DNA of 10,066 nucleotides from an uncultured Spirochaetales bacterium (GTDB lineage Bacteria; Spirochaetota; Spirochaetia; Sphaerochaetales; Sphaerochaetaceae). Position numbers and translations under genes: made by a program. The notes below the pieces were generated by a model that saw only the letters and a list, made by a program, of their open reading frames with translations, had not been told where the DNA came from and ran no database searches. Positions within the stretch are counted from its first letter, which is position 1. The number at the start of each line of letters is the position of its first letter. Below are positions 1-6,779 of the stretch, piece after piece. Where the stretch lies: the NCBI GenBank assembly GCA_945947045.1, contig CAMEXG010000069.1:1-10066 (forward strand), given 5' to 3'.

Positions 1-1193
1 TCGTTATGTATGGAGAGACCTTCGGTGCAGAGAAAATGGTAGATATTACAGGAGAGTACGGTCATTTGGTCACAAGTTTCGGACTAAGCGTCATGAAGCC
101 GGTATATTCTCTTATGGATAAGCTTATTGAAGGTGGTGCGATATCGGGGCAGAAGTTCAGCGTCGACCCGCGCCCTTTGGAGTCTTGTGTCCCACGTAAT
201 CTGATTCAAGAAATCTTTTTCCGTGTAATGTACTCAAAACAGAAGGATTATGACGAACAGTTGAAGAAGCTCGGTATCATGAAGGATGATGCTTATACAT
301 GTACCTGCTACATGGATGAAGTTGGAAATACTCCGAAGAAGGGTGACATCCTCTCTTGGGCTGAAAGCAGCGCCGTTGTTTATGCAAACAGCGTGCTTGG
401 TGCAAGATGCAATAGAAACTCAGGTATTCTGGACCTGTTTGGTTCCATTGTAGGCTCAGTCCCGTACTTCGGTCTTTTGACAGACGAAGGTAGAAAAGCC
501 GACTGGATTATTGAAGTGAAGACAACAAAGAAGCCTGAAGCTCAGCTCCTAGGGTCCGCCATCGGTATGAAAGTCATGGAAAAGGTTCCATATGTCATTG
601 GTCTCGATAAATACTTCTCATCTCTTGATGATGAAGCCAAAGCATACTTAAAAGACTTTGGAGCCGCTACGGCAAGTAACGGTGCAGTAGGCTTATATCA
701 TGTGGAGAACCTGACCCCGGAAGCTGTTGAAAGCGGCAGGTCTCTTATTAGGGAGAATGCTCCTGTATATGTAATAGACGATGCAGAGCTGGAGAGGGTA
801 GAGAAGAGTTATCCTGTAATATGGAAAGATAAGAGTGCAAAGCCAAAGCTTGCATTTATTGGATGCCCGCATCTTTCAAGAGAGCAGCTCTTCTCTTGGG
901 CAAAGAGAATAGACGAAGCTTTGAAGAAGAATGGAAGAAGTAAAGTTGAGATCAAGACCATAATGACGGCTGCTCCTGCTGTAATGGAAGAGTTTAAGAA
1001 GACAGAAGAAGCAAAGAGACTTTTGGATGAGGGTGTTGTTCTCAGTCATATCTGCCCGCTTATGTATTTAAACAATCCTAAGTGCGGAACTATGCCTGTC
1101 ATTACTTGTTCCAATAAACTTAGAACATACACTTCAGCACGCTTTTATAAGGAAGATGAGCTGTTATTAATCATCACAGGAGGCAATAAATGA
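1..1193 (+). CDS. Aconitase X (AcnX) catalytic large subunit, 5' end outside the window
   Basis: Large subunit of a two-chain aconitase-X enzyme (DUF521 family), an iron-sulfur dehydratase. Characterised relatives are bacterial cis-3-hydroxy-L-proline dehydratases and archaeal mevalonate-5-phosphate dehydratase; which substrate applies here cannot be read from sequence. Counting from the first visible Met (base 6), family signatures are GHLVTSFG (19-26), the WAESSAVVYANSVLGAR block (118-134), SNGAVGLYHV (224-233), IGCPHLS (285-291) and the C-terminal CGTMPVITCSNK (360-371). C287, C350 and C360 are candidate cluster ligands. The frame is open to the left edge, and family members have roughly 20 more residues before the YGETFGAE segment, so the Met at base 6 is probably internal and the true start lies upstream. 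The stop overlaps the small-subunit start by four bases (ATGA), implying translational coupling. No transport or racemase partner is visible. Confidence 0.9.
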   Translation, partial: VMYGETFGAEKMVDITGEYGHLVTSFGLSVMKPVYSLMDKLIEGGAISGQKFSVDPRPLESCVPRNLIQEIFFRVMYSKQKDYDEQLKKLGIMKDDAYTCTCYMDEVGNTPKKGDILSWAESSAVVYANSVLGARCNRNSGILDLFGSIVGSVPYFGLLTDEGRKADWIIEVKTTKKPEAQLLGSAIGMKVMEKVPYVIGLDKYFSSLDDEAKAYLKDFGAATASNGAVGLYHVENLTPEAVESGRSLIRENAPVYVIDDAELERVEKSYPVIWKDKSAKPKLAFIGCPHLSREQLFSWAKRIDEALKKNGRSKVEIKTIMTAAPAVMEEFKKTEEAKRLLDEGVVLSHICPLMYLNNPKCGTMPVITCSNKLRTYTSARFYKEDELLLIITGGNK

Positions 1194-1636
1194 AAAAAGT
1201 ATTTAAAGGTAGACCTGTTGTAAAAGGAAATGTTACCGCATTGGCTCTTGTATCACACGGTGGCTTTAACACCCTTGCTTCATATCAGCACTCTTTGATG
1301 TTTGGTGACAAGACTGGAAAATGCTCGGATCAGAATAATAGTGATCTCTATGAAAAGCCTATGGCTGGTACAGCTCTCTGTATGCCTCAGACCATTGGAA
1401 GTACTACAGGAGGATTAGTCCTTTACTGTGCAGCAAGTATGAATCGTCAGCCAAAGTGTCTGTTGTTCTCTAAAGAAATAGACTCTCTTGCAGCAGCTGG
1501 AGCAATACTCTCTGATGTATGGACGGAGAACAGCATGCCGACAGTAGATAATCTTGGAGACGAATTCTTATCTTTTGTTCAGACAGGAGATAAGATTACT
1601 GTAAAAGAAGACGGAACAGTAGAAGTGGAGAGATAA
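1190..1636 (+). CDS. Aconitase X small (swivel) subunit, DUF126 family
   Basis: Swivel-domain partner of the preceding AcnX large subunit. In this family the small beta-barrel domain closes over the active site and supplies a conserved serine; in many other bacteria it is fused to the large chain. The 148-residue length fits a free-standing DUF126 protein. Visible family signatures are the opening GRPVVKGN (7-14), the glycine/serine loop MPQTIGSTTGG (65-75, with S71 the likely active-site serine) and the segment EIDSLAAAGAILSD (96-109). A very strong ribosome site AGGAGG (1178-1183) sits 6 bases before the ATG, inside the end of the large-subunit gene, and the ATGA overlap couples the two. 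The pair almost certainly forms one heteromeric enzyme. The downstream region to 1752 is T-rich and holds no further gene. Confidence 0.9.
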   Translation: MKKVFKGRPVVKGNVTALALVSHGGFNTLASYQHSLMFGDKTGKCSDQNNSDLYEKPMAGTALCMPQTIGSTTGGLVLYCAASMNRQPKCLLFSKEIDSLAAAGAILSDVWTENSMPTVDNLGDEFLSFVQTGDKITVKEDGTVEVER

Positions 1637-1740
1637 ATTCTTCTCTTTTATGGTTGGTATCTTTTTTCTGAGTTGTTTCTTTTCGTATTGTATTTTTGGT
1701 TTTTATGCTATACGGGTTTAAACAGTCAGATGGAATTATC

Positions 1741-1786
1741 TCTTAAAAATAGTGCCATGGCCGTAAACCATGGCATTCTATTTCAC
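1741..1786 (-). terminator. Hairpin terminator between convergent acnX and nuclease genes
   Basis: A perfect 8-base inverted repeat, TGCCATGG (1753-1760) and CCATGGCA (1768-1775), has a 7-base loop and is extended by AAATAG/CTATTT with a two-base bulge. Read on the minus strand, directly after the nuclease stop, it is followed by a T-run (ATTTTTAAGA), as in a Rho-independent terminator. On the plus strand the following bases are less T-rich (TTCTATTTC), so it may also stop acnX transcripts, but less convincingly. Confidence 0.75.
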
Positions 1787-2658
1787 ATGGCAAGTATTGC
1801 CTTTACTCTCTCAAGTGGCATTTTTATGCCCTCAGATATCTTTTCTGGTGTTGCTCCCAAAGAGAAAAACATAAACTTGACGTGAGCAATTTCATTTTCC
1901 TCGATTTTCTTCGCTTGTTTCTCCTCAATTTTCTTCACTTGCTCATTCGCCATCTTCTTTGCTATGGACTTTATTAATCTCTCTTCCTCTATGCACATAC
2001 TCTTCTCCTCTTCTTTGGTGAAGACCTCCTTCACTCTCTTTCTGACGCTCTCGTTCTTTATGTCTTCCGCACCATTCGCCAAGAGGTCCCTGGATATTTC
2101 TCCAAGCTCGTCGTTTCTTTCAGCCAGCTTCTTCAAGTTCAACAATATGATAATACCGTTAGCAACTTCTGGAAAGGCTCTTTCATTCATGTCCTTCTCG
2201 TGGTAGTCGGGTTTCATGCTGTAGACTATCATCTCCCTCTTTCGAAACCCGTTCCACACCCTGCTCTTCCCGTTCTTGATGTTGAAGAAGACTAGAACGT
2301 AGCACTTCTTGTCTCCATACAAGTATCTCTGGATGTCCCTTATGCCATCCCATCTGGAAAACTCCACTTCCTTCACCTTGCCGTTCCAGTTCTGGATCTC
2401 TGCCATACCGCTTCTTCCCCCCGATATCTCAAGATCTATGTCGGCAATCCTCTCCTTTTCGTCCTTCCGGTAAACATGCTTCTGTGTGTTGATGTTCTTC
2501 ACCTTCACGTTTTCACCGAGGATATAGGACAGGAAGACTTCAAGGATATGGCAGGTCTCAGGTGTCTTGTCCCTGAAGAACCTTCGGCTCTTCAAGTCAG
2601 AAACAAGAGGCATCATCCTTATACGCTCCATGATTTCCGGTCTAAATGTCATAAACAA
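1783..2658 (-). CDS. Rpn/PD-(D/E)XK nuclease family transposase-like protein
   Basis: A 291-residue protein of the PDDEXK_2/Rpn superfamily, often annotated 'PD-(D/E)XK nuclease family transposase'. Rpn proteins in E. coli are DNA endonucleases that promote RecA-independent recombination; many homologues occur as scattered multi-copy genes. The nuclease core is visible at D73 (ADIDLEI) and E87-x-Q89 (GMAEIQNW), the E-x-Q variant of the E-x-K motif usual in this family, followed by R102 and the RYLYGDKKCYVLVFFNI strand. The N-terminus (RPEIMERIRMMPLVSDLKS) and the charged coiled-coil C-terminus with a short KKIEE repeat (242-253) also fit. Start choice is ambiguous: AGGAG at 2665-2669 is 6 bases from TTG (2658) but 12 from ATG (2652). 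I use TTG because of the spacing. It is a single-gene unit with its own terminator; no transposon ends were seen. Confidence 0.85.
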   Translation of the reverse strand: MFMTFRPEIMERIRMMPLVSDLKSRRFFRDKTPETCHILEVFLSYILGENVKVKNINTQKHVYRKDEKERIADIDLEISGGRSGMAEIQNWNGKVKEVEFSRWDGIRDIQRYLYGDKKCYVLVFFNIKNGKSRVWNGFRKREMIVYSMKPDYHEKDMNERAFPEVANGIIILLNLKKLAERNDELGEISRDLLANGAEDIKNESVRKRVKEVFTKEEEKSMCIEEERLIKSIAKKMANEQVKKIEEKQAKKIEENEIAHVKFMFFSLGATPEKISEGIKMPLERVKAILAM

Positions 2659-2677
2659 CGATTTCTCCTATACACAT

Positions 2678-2689
2678 ATAACGCGTTAT
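2678..2689. promoter_or_regulatory. Perfect 12-base palindrome upstream of the nuclease gene
   Basis: ATAACGCGTTAT is an exact 12-base palindrome lying 20 bases before the TTG start of the minus-strand nuclease gene, in the only intergenic stretch (2659-2780) that can hold its promoter. A minus-strand TTGTCA lies farther upstream but has no well-spaced -10 partner, so I do not call a promoter. The palindrome may be an operator; that is inference. Confidence 0.35.
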
Positions 2690-2779
2690 TGCCCTGTTTC
2701 TGACAAAAAATAACAGATATATGAGACTAAGAGCTTGAGAATTGGAGGAGTTCGACTACTTTGAGCTATTTATTTGGGT

Positions 2780-2813
2780 ATAAGAAAAAGGGTGCTGGTT
2801 GTGTCCAACACCC
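2780..2813 (-). terminator. Rho-independent terminator of the ene-reductase gene
   Basis: The stem is GGGTGCTGG (2790-2798) with CCAACACCC (2805-2813): nine positions with one C-A mismatch and a 6-base loop. On the minus strand the hairpin is followed immediately by TTTTTCTTATA. It lies 23 bases past the reductase stop, the expected place for the end of that transcript. Confidence 0.85.
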
Positions 2814-2836
2814 TGCAAATAAGTCGTTTATTTTGC

Positions 2837-4888
2837 TCAAATCTTTGCTGCAGTCTCGAAAGCTCTCCAAATGACAGATCTAAGGTTTCCAACCTTAAAG
2901 CAGTCACCTACAAGGTGTACTTTGCCTCTGGCTTCTAATGGAGCGGGAATATATCCGGCAGAAGAGATGACGCTGTCGCAGTTTATCTTTGTTTCATTGC
3001 CTTCTTTTCGTGTGATGATGATATATCCGTCTCCCACTTCCTTGAGTTTTGATTCAAGATATACAGGAGTCTTATTTAGATCAAACCACTCTCTTAAATA
3101 AGAAGAGTTTGCCAGGCACACTCCCTTCTGGCTTACCAGGTCATCTTTCATTTCTACGATGATAGGATTCTTTCCGCTTAGTGCCAGTTCATAAGCGATT
3201 TCACAGCCTGTGAGACCTCCGCCGATTACAGCGACAGTATCTCCCACTGGAGTTCCTGTAAGATACTCTGTGGCTTCAATCATCTTTTCGTATCCCGGAA
3301 CTGACTTCAGAATCCTTGGAGAGGCACCGGTGGCTATGACAACTTCATCTTCTTTGAGAGTAGATATATCTTCGACTTTGGTGTTGAACTTTACTTCGAT
3401 ACCAAGCTCTGCCATCTGACGCTTATACCAAGCGAGAAGTTGTCTCAGTCTCTCTTTATAGCTTTCGGCAGAAGCTGCGATGAAAGTGCCTCCAAGTTTA
3501 TCTGTCTTTTCATATATTATAGGCTCATGACCTCTGAGCTTCAGGACTCTAGCCGTCTCCATTCCTCCGATACCACCACCTATGACGGCAACTTTCTTCG
3601 GAGAAGAGGTCTTCTTGATCTTATGCTTATTCCACTGCATTGTCTCAGGGTTTACAGCACATCGAGCAAGGTTGAGGGAGTCGAGTAGATCTTGATCATT
3701 AGGAACGCCTTTGTAGTGGCACATATTGAAGCAGCCGTTGTGACAGAGAATACATGGCCTGATATCTTCTGGTCTGTCTTCAATAAGCTTTGTGACCCAC
3801 TCTTGGTCTGCAAGGAATGGTCGTGCAAAACCTGCTCCGTCTATCTTTCCTTCTCTAATTGACTCTGCGGCGGTAAATGGATCCATTCTTCCAGCACACA
3901 CTACAGGAATATCGACAAACTTTCTAATATGCTCAACGTCCTTTAGGTTACAGTTCTCAGGCATATAGATGGGAGGATGAGCCCAATACCATGCGTCATA
4001 TGTTCCGTTGTCGCAGTTGAGCATATCGTAACCTGCGTCCTGTAGATACTTTGCCGCCTTTTCAGACTCCTCCATATCTCTACCGACTTCTGTATATACT
4101 TCATCAGGTAGAGCACCCTGTCTGAAACCTTTTGTCTTTGAAACTACAGAGTATCGGAGAGAAACAGGGAAATCTTTGCCACACTTTTCCTTTATTGCCT
4201 TAACAATCTCTGTTGCAAAGCGATACCTGTTTTCAAAACTTCCACCATATTCGTCGGTACGCTTGTTAACATATTTAAGGGTAAACTGATCCAATAAATA
4301 TCCTTCGTGGACTGCATGGATTTCAACCCCGTCCACTCCTGCCTCCTTAAGCATTCCGGCGCTCTCTGCAAAGGCATGGATCATGTATTCGATCTCTTTC
4401 TTTGTCATTTCCCTTGATGGAACTTTATCTGACCAACGGTTAGGAGAAGGGGAGGCAGAGGCTGTGATCTTATCCAAGTTCATAAATGGCTTAGAGAGGA
4501 CATTCAGAACAGGATTAGTGTAAAGGGTCTCCATCATCTCCGAGATGGTAAATGATCTGCCGAATCCTGCAGTCAGCTGAATAAAGAGTTTGGCACCTGT
4601 CTTATGAAACTCAGGCATCCATTCCTTTAACTTTTTGTACATGCCTTTGTTTTTATGGAGCCACTGCCCGAACATAGGGTTATAAACAGGCTGACATCCA
4701 GGTAGAACAAGACCAGCGTTGTTCTTTGCAACTCTCATGATAAATTCAGCTCCAGCAGAGTCGAAATGGTTCTTTTCCATCCAGCCGAAGAGGTCTGTCC
4801 CCCCCATGCTGGTAAGTACAATTCTGTTCTTAATCTCACAGTTACCTATTTTCCAAGGTGTAAATAGAGGGTCCAGTCTTTTATCCAT
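2837..4888 (-). CDS. FMN/FAD/[4Fe-4S] ene-reductase (2,4-dienoyl-CoA reductase / BaiCD / 2-enoate reductase type)
   Basis: A 683-residue multidomain flavoenzyme of the Old Yellow Enzyme class, expected to pass electrons from NAD(P)H via FAD and a [4Fe-4S] cluster to FMN, reducing an activated C=C bond in the cytoplasm. Residues 1-370 form the FMN-binding TIM barrel, with IHAVHEGYLLDQF (190-202; H191, H194, likely catalytic Y197), RTDEYGGSFENR (210-221) and the phosphate-binding GAGFARPFLAD (351-361). The cluster cysteines are probably C379, C382, C386 and C410. The NAD/FAD region has two GxGxxG motifs (437-442, 556-561) and a C-terminal GDC (661-663). The HAVHEGYLLDQF version resembles bile-acid BaiCD-type and 2-enoate reductases, but substrate cannot be fixed. 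Start: AAAGGAG (4894-4900) lies 5 bases before the ATG. It has its own promoter and terminator, so it is likely monocistronic. Confidence 0.9.
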   Translation of the reverse strand: MDKRLDPLFTPWKIGNCEIKNRIVLTSMGGTDLFGWMEKNHFDSAGAEFIMRVAKNNAGLVLPGCQPVYNPMFGQWLHKNKGMYKKLKEWMPEFHKTGAKLFIQLTAGFGRSFTISEMMETLYTNPVLNVLSKPFMNLDKITASASPSPNRWSDKVPSREMTKKEIEYMIHAFAESAGMLKEAGVDGVEIHAVHEGYLLDQFTLKYVNKRTDEYGGSFENRYRFATEIVKAIKEKCGKDFPVSLRYSVVSKTKGFRQGALPDEVYTEVGRDMEESEKAAKYLQDAGYDMLNCDNGTYDAWYWAHPPIYMPENCNLKDVEHIRKFVDIPVVCAGRMDPFTAAESIREGKIDGAGFARPFLADQEWVTKLIEDRPEDIRPCILCHNGCFNMCHYKGVPNDQDLLDSLNLARCAVNPETMQWNKHKIKKTSSPKKVAVIGGGIGGMETARVLKLRGHEPIIYEKTDKLGGTFIAASAESYKERLRQLLAWYKRQMAELGIEVKFNTKVEDISTLKEDEVVIATGASPRILKSVPGYEKMIEATEYLTGTPVGDTVAVIGGGLTGCEIAYELALSGKNPIIVEMKDDLVSQKGVCLANSSYLREWFDLNKTPVYLESKLKEVGDGYIIITRKEGNETKINCDSVISSAGYIPAPLEARGKVHLVGDCFKVGNLRSVIWRAFETAAKI

Positions 4889-4916
4889 AGAGTCTCCTTT
4901 GGTGATATTCGATATT

Positions 4917-4945
4917 ATTCTACTCTATTAGTGATAAACTGTCGA
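4917..4945 (-). promoter_or_regulatory. Sigma-70-type promoter of the ene-reductase gene
   Basis: On the minus strand TCGACA (4945-4940), a 17-base spacer and TAGAAT (4922-4917) each match the -35 and -10 consensus at five of six positions. Transcription would start near 4910, giving a leader of about 20 bases that contains the AAAGGAG ribosome site. Confidence 0.65.
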
Positions 4946-4956
4946 AGAAGTTTTGA

Positions 4957-4979
4957 TGACAAATATTAGAAATTTGTCA
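4957..4979. promoter_or_regulatory. Operator-like inverted repeat upstream of the ene-reductase promoter
   Basis: The sequence is TGACAAAT, 7 bases, ATTTGTCA: a perfect 8-base inverted repeat spanning 23 bases. Its centre is about 58 bases upstream of the predicted transcription start and 11 bases beyond the -35 box, where an activator would be expected. It is not followed by a T-run, so it is unlikely to be a terminator of the hydrolase gene. The binding protein is unknown. Confidence 0.55.
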
Positions 4980-5040
4980 AAATACTATAAATACTATAAA
5001 TGTTTAGATTATGACTGGTTTAATGCACATAAACATGACG

Positions 5041-5901
5041 TTAAATAGAGTGTTCAAGATTACTTAAGAATTCGTCTACATAAACAATGGTGTCTTCATT
5101 GACACTTTGAGAGCCTTTCTTTCTTACGATTGTTACGTGACCGTTACTCTCTATACTATCGATGATCTTTACTTCCAAGCGCTTATTCGTGATCAAATCT
5201 TTCTTTTTAAAGATAGAGCAGCCGTCAATTGACACCTCTTTATCATCGTCGCCCTGGATGACAAGTATCGGGCTTGAAGAACTGTTGATCGCATCTATTG
5301 CACTTCTATTTGCCTTGTTGCCGTGTATAAGAATCTGGAATGGAAAAAGAAAAACCTCAAAGATTCTTCCTAGCTTTCCCATTCTCAAGGCACATACATC
5401 CATTGCAGAAAAAGGAGACCTGAAGGGAGCATAAGCAACGACACCCTTCACTTTATTCCGCATTTCATCCAGTGATGAAAGTACACCATATCCACCCATG
5501 CTGTGTCCAATAAGGATAAACTTGTCATCACCTAGATATGAAGATGCAGATACTATGTCTTTTACAACATCCCTGAAGCTGAGGAATGTTCCTGTGCTCT
5601 TCCCGTATCCTCTGTATTCAAAGATGAAAACTTTGTACCCGAGATCAGCAAAATGTAGGGCTTCCGGTCTATAGTAGCGGGAAGAAAGACCCATGCCGTG
5701 GGCGAAGATAATCGTTCCCTTCTTTCCCTCTTTATTAATTATCCGACCTTCAAGAGTATTATTTCCTGATTTGAAAGATACTGTCTCACCCTCGTTCTCA
5801 ATCCACTCGTATCCTTTCTCCGGCATAAAGAGTACTTTTGTAAGAATGAACCCGACGAGAAAGAAAACAAATAATACTATAAGAGTAATCAAGAACCACA
5901 T
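5041..5901 (-). CDS. Membrane-anchored alpha/beta hydrolase (serine hydrolase)
   Basis: A 286-residue alpha/beta-hydrolase with one N-terminal membrane segment (about residues 2-22, a run of L/I/V/F) and the catalytic domain after it. Numbered from the ATG at 5901: oxyanion-hole motif HGMG (68-71), EYRGYGKS (95-102), nucleophile elbow GHSMGG with S134, acid D220 in QGDDD and histidine H255 in SNGHVTI, a complete triad. The overall pattern resembles the Bem46/YfhR group; substrate is unknown. The frame stays open upstream to a TTG at 6024, with a possible ATG at 5985, but no start has a good ribosome site. I chose 5901 because it leaves a simple signal-anchor, and because a perfect minus-strand TATAAT lies at 5958-5953 within the upstream extension. 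It points away from the psp operon, with which it shares an AT-rich divergent control region. Confidence 0.8.
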   Translation of the reverse strand: MWFLITLIVLFVFFLVGFILTKVLFMPEKGYEWIENEGETVSFKSGNNTLEGRIINKEGKKGTIIFAHGMGLSSRYYRPEALHFADLGYKVFIFEYRGYGKSTGTFLSFRDVVKDIVSASSYLGDDKFILIGHSMGGYGVLSSLDEMRNKVKGVVAYAPFRSPFSAMDVCALRMGKLGRIFEVFLFPFQILIHGNKANRSAIDAINSSSSPILVIQGDDDKEVSIDGCSIFKKKDLITNKRLEVKIIDSIESNGHVTIVRKKGSQSVNEDTIVYVDEFLSNLEHSI

Positions 5902-5952
5902 AGTCTGGATTTTAATAATTGCTAAAAATAATAACAACCAGATGTTTATTAA

Positions 5953-5958
5953 ATTATA
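5953..5958 (-). promoter_or_regulatory. Possible -10 box for the hydrolase gene
   Basis: The minus strand reads TATAAT exactly, about 50 bases before the ATG at 5901. The best -35 at 18-base or shorter spacing (TTATTT) is poor. In such AT-rich DNA a chance match is possible. Confidence 0.35.
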
Positions 5959-6017
5959 GTGTCTTCTTAAGGTAAAAATAACCATGCTTAGTCTAAAATA
6001 CCTATAAGGATAATAAT

Positions 6018-6036
6018 TAAACAAAACAACTGTTTA
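6018..6036. promoter_or_regulatory. Inverted repeat in the psp/hydrolase divergent region
   Basis: TAAACA, 7 bases, TGTTTA: a perfect 6-base inverted repeat centred roughly 80 bases upstream of the predicted psp transcription start. That is the usual distance for a sigma-54 enhancer site. The arms are short and AT-rich, so chance is a real alternative. No pspF-like activator gene is present in the window. Confidence 0.3.
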
Positions 6037-6082
6037 GATTATTTTACTTTAACTTCTTCTATTAATTGAAATTGCTAAAAAT

Positions 6083-6098
6083 TGGCACGATGTTTTCA
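6083..6098 (+). promoter_or_regulatory. Sigma-54-like promoter of the psp operon
   Basis: TGGCACG (6083-6089), 4 bases, TTTCA (6094-6098) matches the -24/-12 consensus TGGCACG-N4-TTGCA except for one base in the -12 element. Predicted start is near 6109, just before the ribosome site AAGGAG (6112-6117). Psp operons of enterobacteria are driven by sigma-54 with PspF, so the match is biologically apt. A sigma-70 reading (TTGAAA with GATGTT) is poorer. Confidence 0.5.
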
Positions 6099-6125
6099 TA
6101 AGTAAAAGTGTAAGGAGAAAAACAA

Positions 6126-6779
6126 ATGAGCGTTTTCAAAAGAATAAAAGACATCGTAAATTCAAACATTAATTCACTACTCGATAAGACGGAAGATCCT
6201 GAAAAGATGCTGAAGCTTATGATCAGCGAGATGGATGAAGCCATCTTGAATCTGAAGGCTAGTACAGCAGCTAAGATGGCTAATCTTAAAAGTGTCGAAA
6301 AGAGAATAGACGAGGCTGAAAAAGCAGTTTCAAGATGGCAGGAAAGAGCAGAGCTCGCTGTTGTGAAGGGTTCTGATGAGATGGCAAAGGAAGCCATCAA
6401 GGAAAGAAAAGAAGCTGAAGAGATACTTGATAGTGTAAGAAAAGATAAGGCTATCCTGGAGAAGGAAGTTGAAGAAGGAAAGAAAGAGCTTGAGACTCTG
6501 TATTCCAAAATAGAGGATGCAAAAGAAAGGCTGAAAACTATACCTCCAAAGAAAGAAGTGGTGAAAATAAAGGAAGAGAAGACAAAGCCAGCTTTAAGAC
6601 CAAATACCCGCTTTGAAGAGTTGGAGAATAGAATCAACAGAATTGAAGCTTATAGAGAGCTTTCCGAGAAGAAAGAAGAACCAAAGAAAGAAGAAAAGAC
6701 AGCGGCGGAGATGCTTGAAGAATTAGAGATTGAGAACGAGATAGCAAAAATCAAGGAAGCTAAAGGAATCAACGTATGA
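6126..6779 (+). CDS. pspA: PspA/IM30 family phage-shock protein A
   Basis: A 217-residue PspA/Vipp1 (bacterial ESCRT-III) protein, expected to bind and stabilise the inner face of the cytoplasmic membrane under envelope stress. The N-terminus MSVFKRIKDIVNSNINSLLDK is the amphipathic membrane-binding helix, followed by the near-universal EDPEKMLKLMISEMDEA (23-39) and a long charged coiled-coil hairpin to about residue 140. A Lys/Glu/Pro-rich linker (139-158) precedes a short helix TRFEELENRINRIEAY (161-176), corresponding to the C-terminal helix of the family. The tail is another Lys/Glu-rich linker and helix, less like E. coli PspA. AAGGAG lies 8 bases before the ATG. It is the first gene of a three-gene operon; its stop overlaps the next start by four bases. 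A serine/phenylalanine-rich frame on the other strand is only its mirror image. Confidence 0.92.
   Translation: MSVFKRIKDIVNSNINSLLDKTEDPEKMLKLMISEMDEAILNLKASTAAKMANLKSVEKRIDEAEKAVSRWQERAELAVVKGSDEMAKEAIKERKEAEEILDSVRKDKAILEKEVEEGKKELETLYSKIEDAKERLKTIPPKKEVVKIKEEKTKPALRPNTRFEELENRINRIEAYRELSEKKEEPKKEEKTAAEMLEELEIENEIAKIKEAKGINV

Noticed and set aside
1673..1885. Plus-strand frame of 70 codons after acnX
   Set aside because: It crosses the terminator hairpin and the end of the nuclease gene, and has no family signature; it is an accidental frame.
4981..5000. Tandem AATACTAT repeats giving minus-strand TATAGT boxes
   Set aside because: No -35 at suitable spacing; the 4917-4945 promoter is much better. 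Probably chance in AT-rich DNA.
5902..6024. 41-residue N-terminal extension of the hydrolase from TTG 6024
   Set aside because: No ribosome site, AT-rich composition and an internal perfect TATAAT suggest a control region, though the extension cannot be fully excluded.
6062..6637. Minus-strand frame of 191 codons, rich in Ser, Phe and Leu, opposite pspA
   Set aside because: It is the antisense image of the Lys/Glu-rich pspA coiled coil, a common artefact; pspA is certain.
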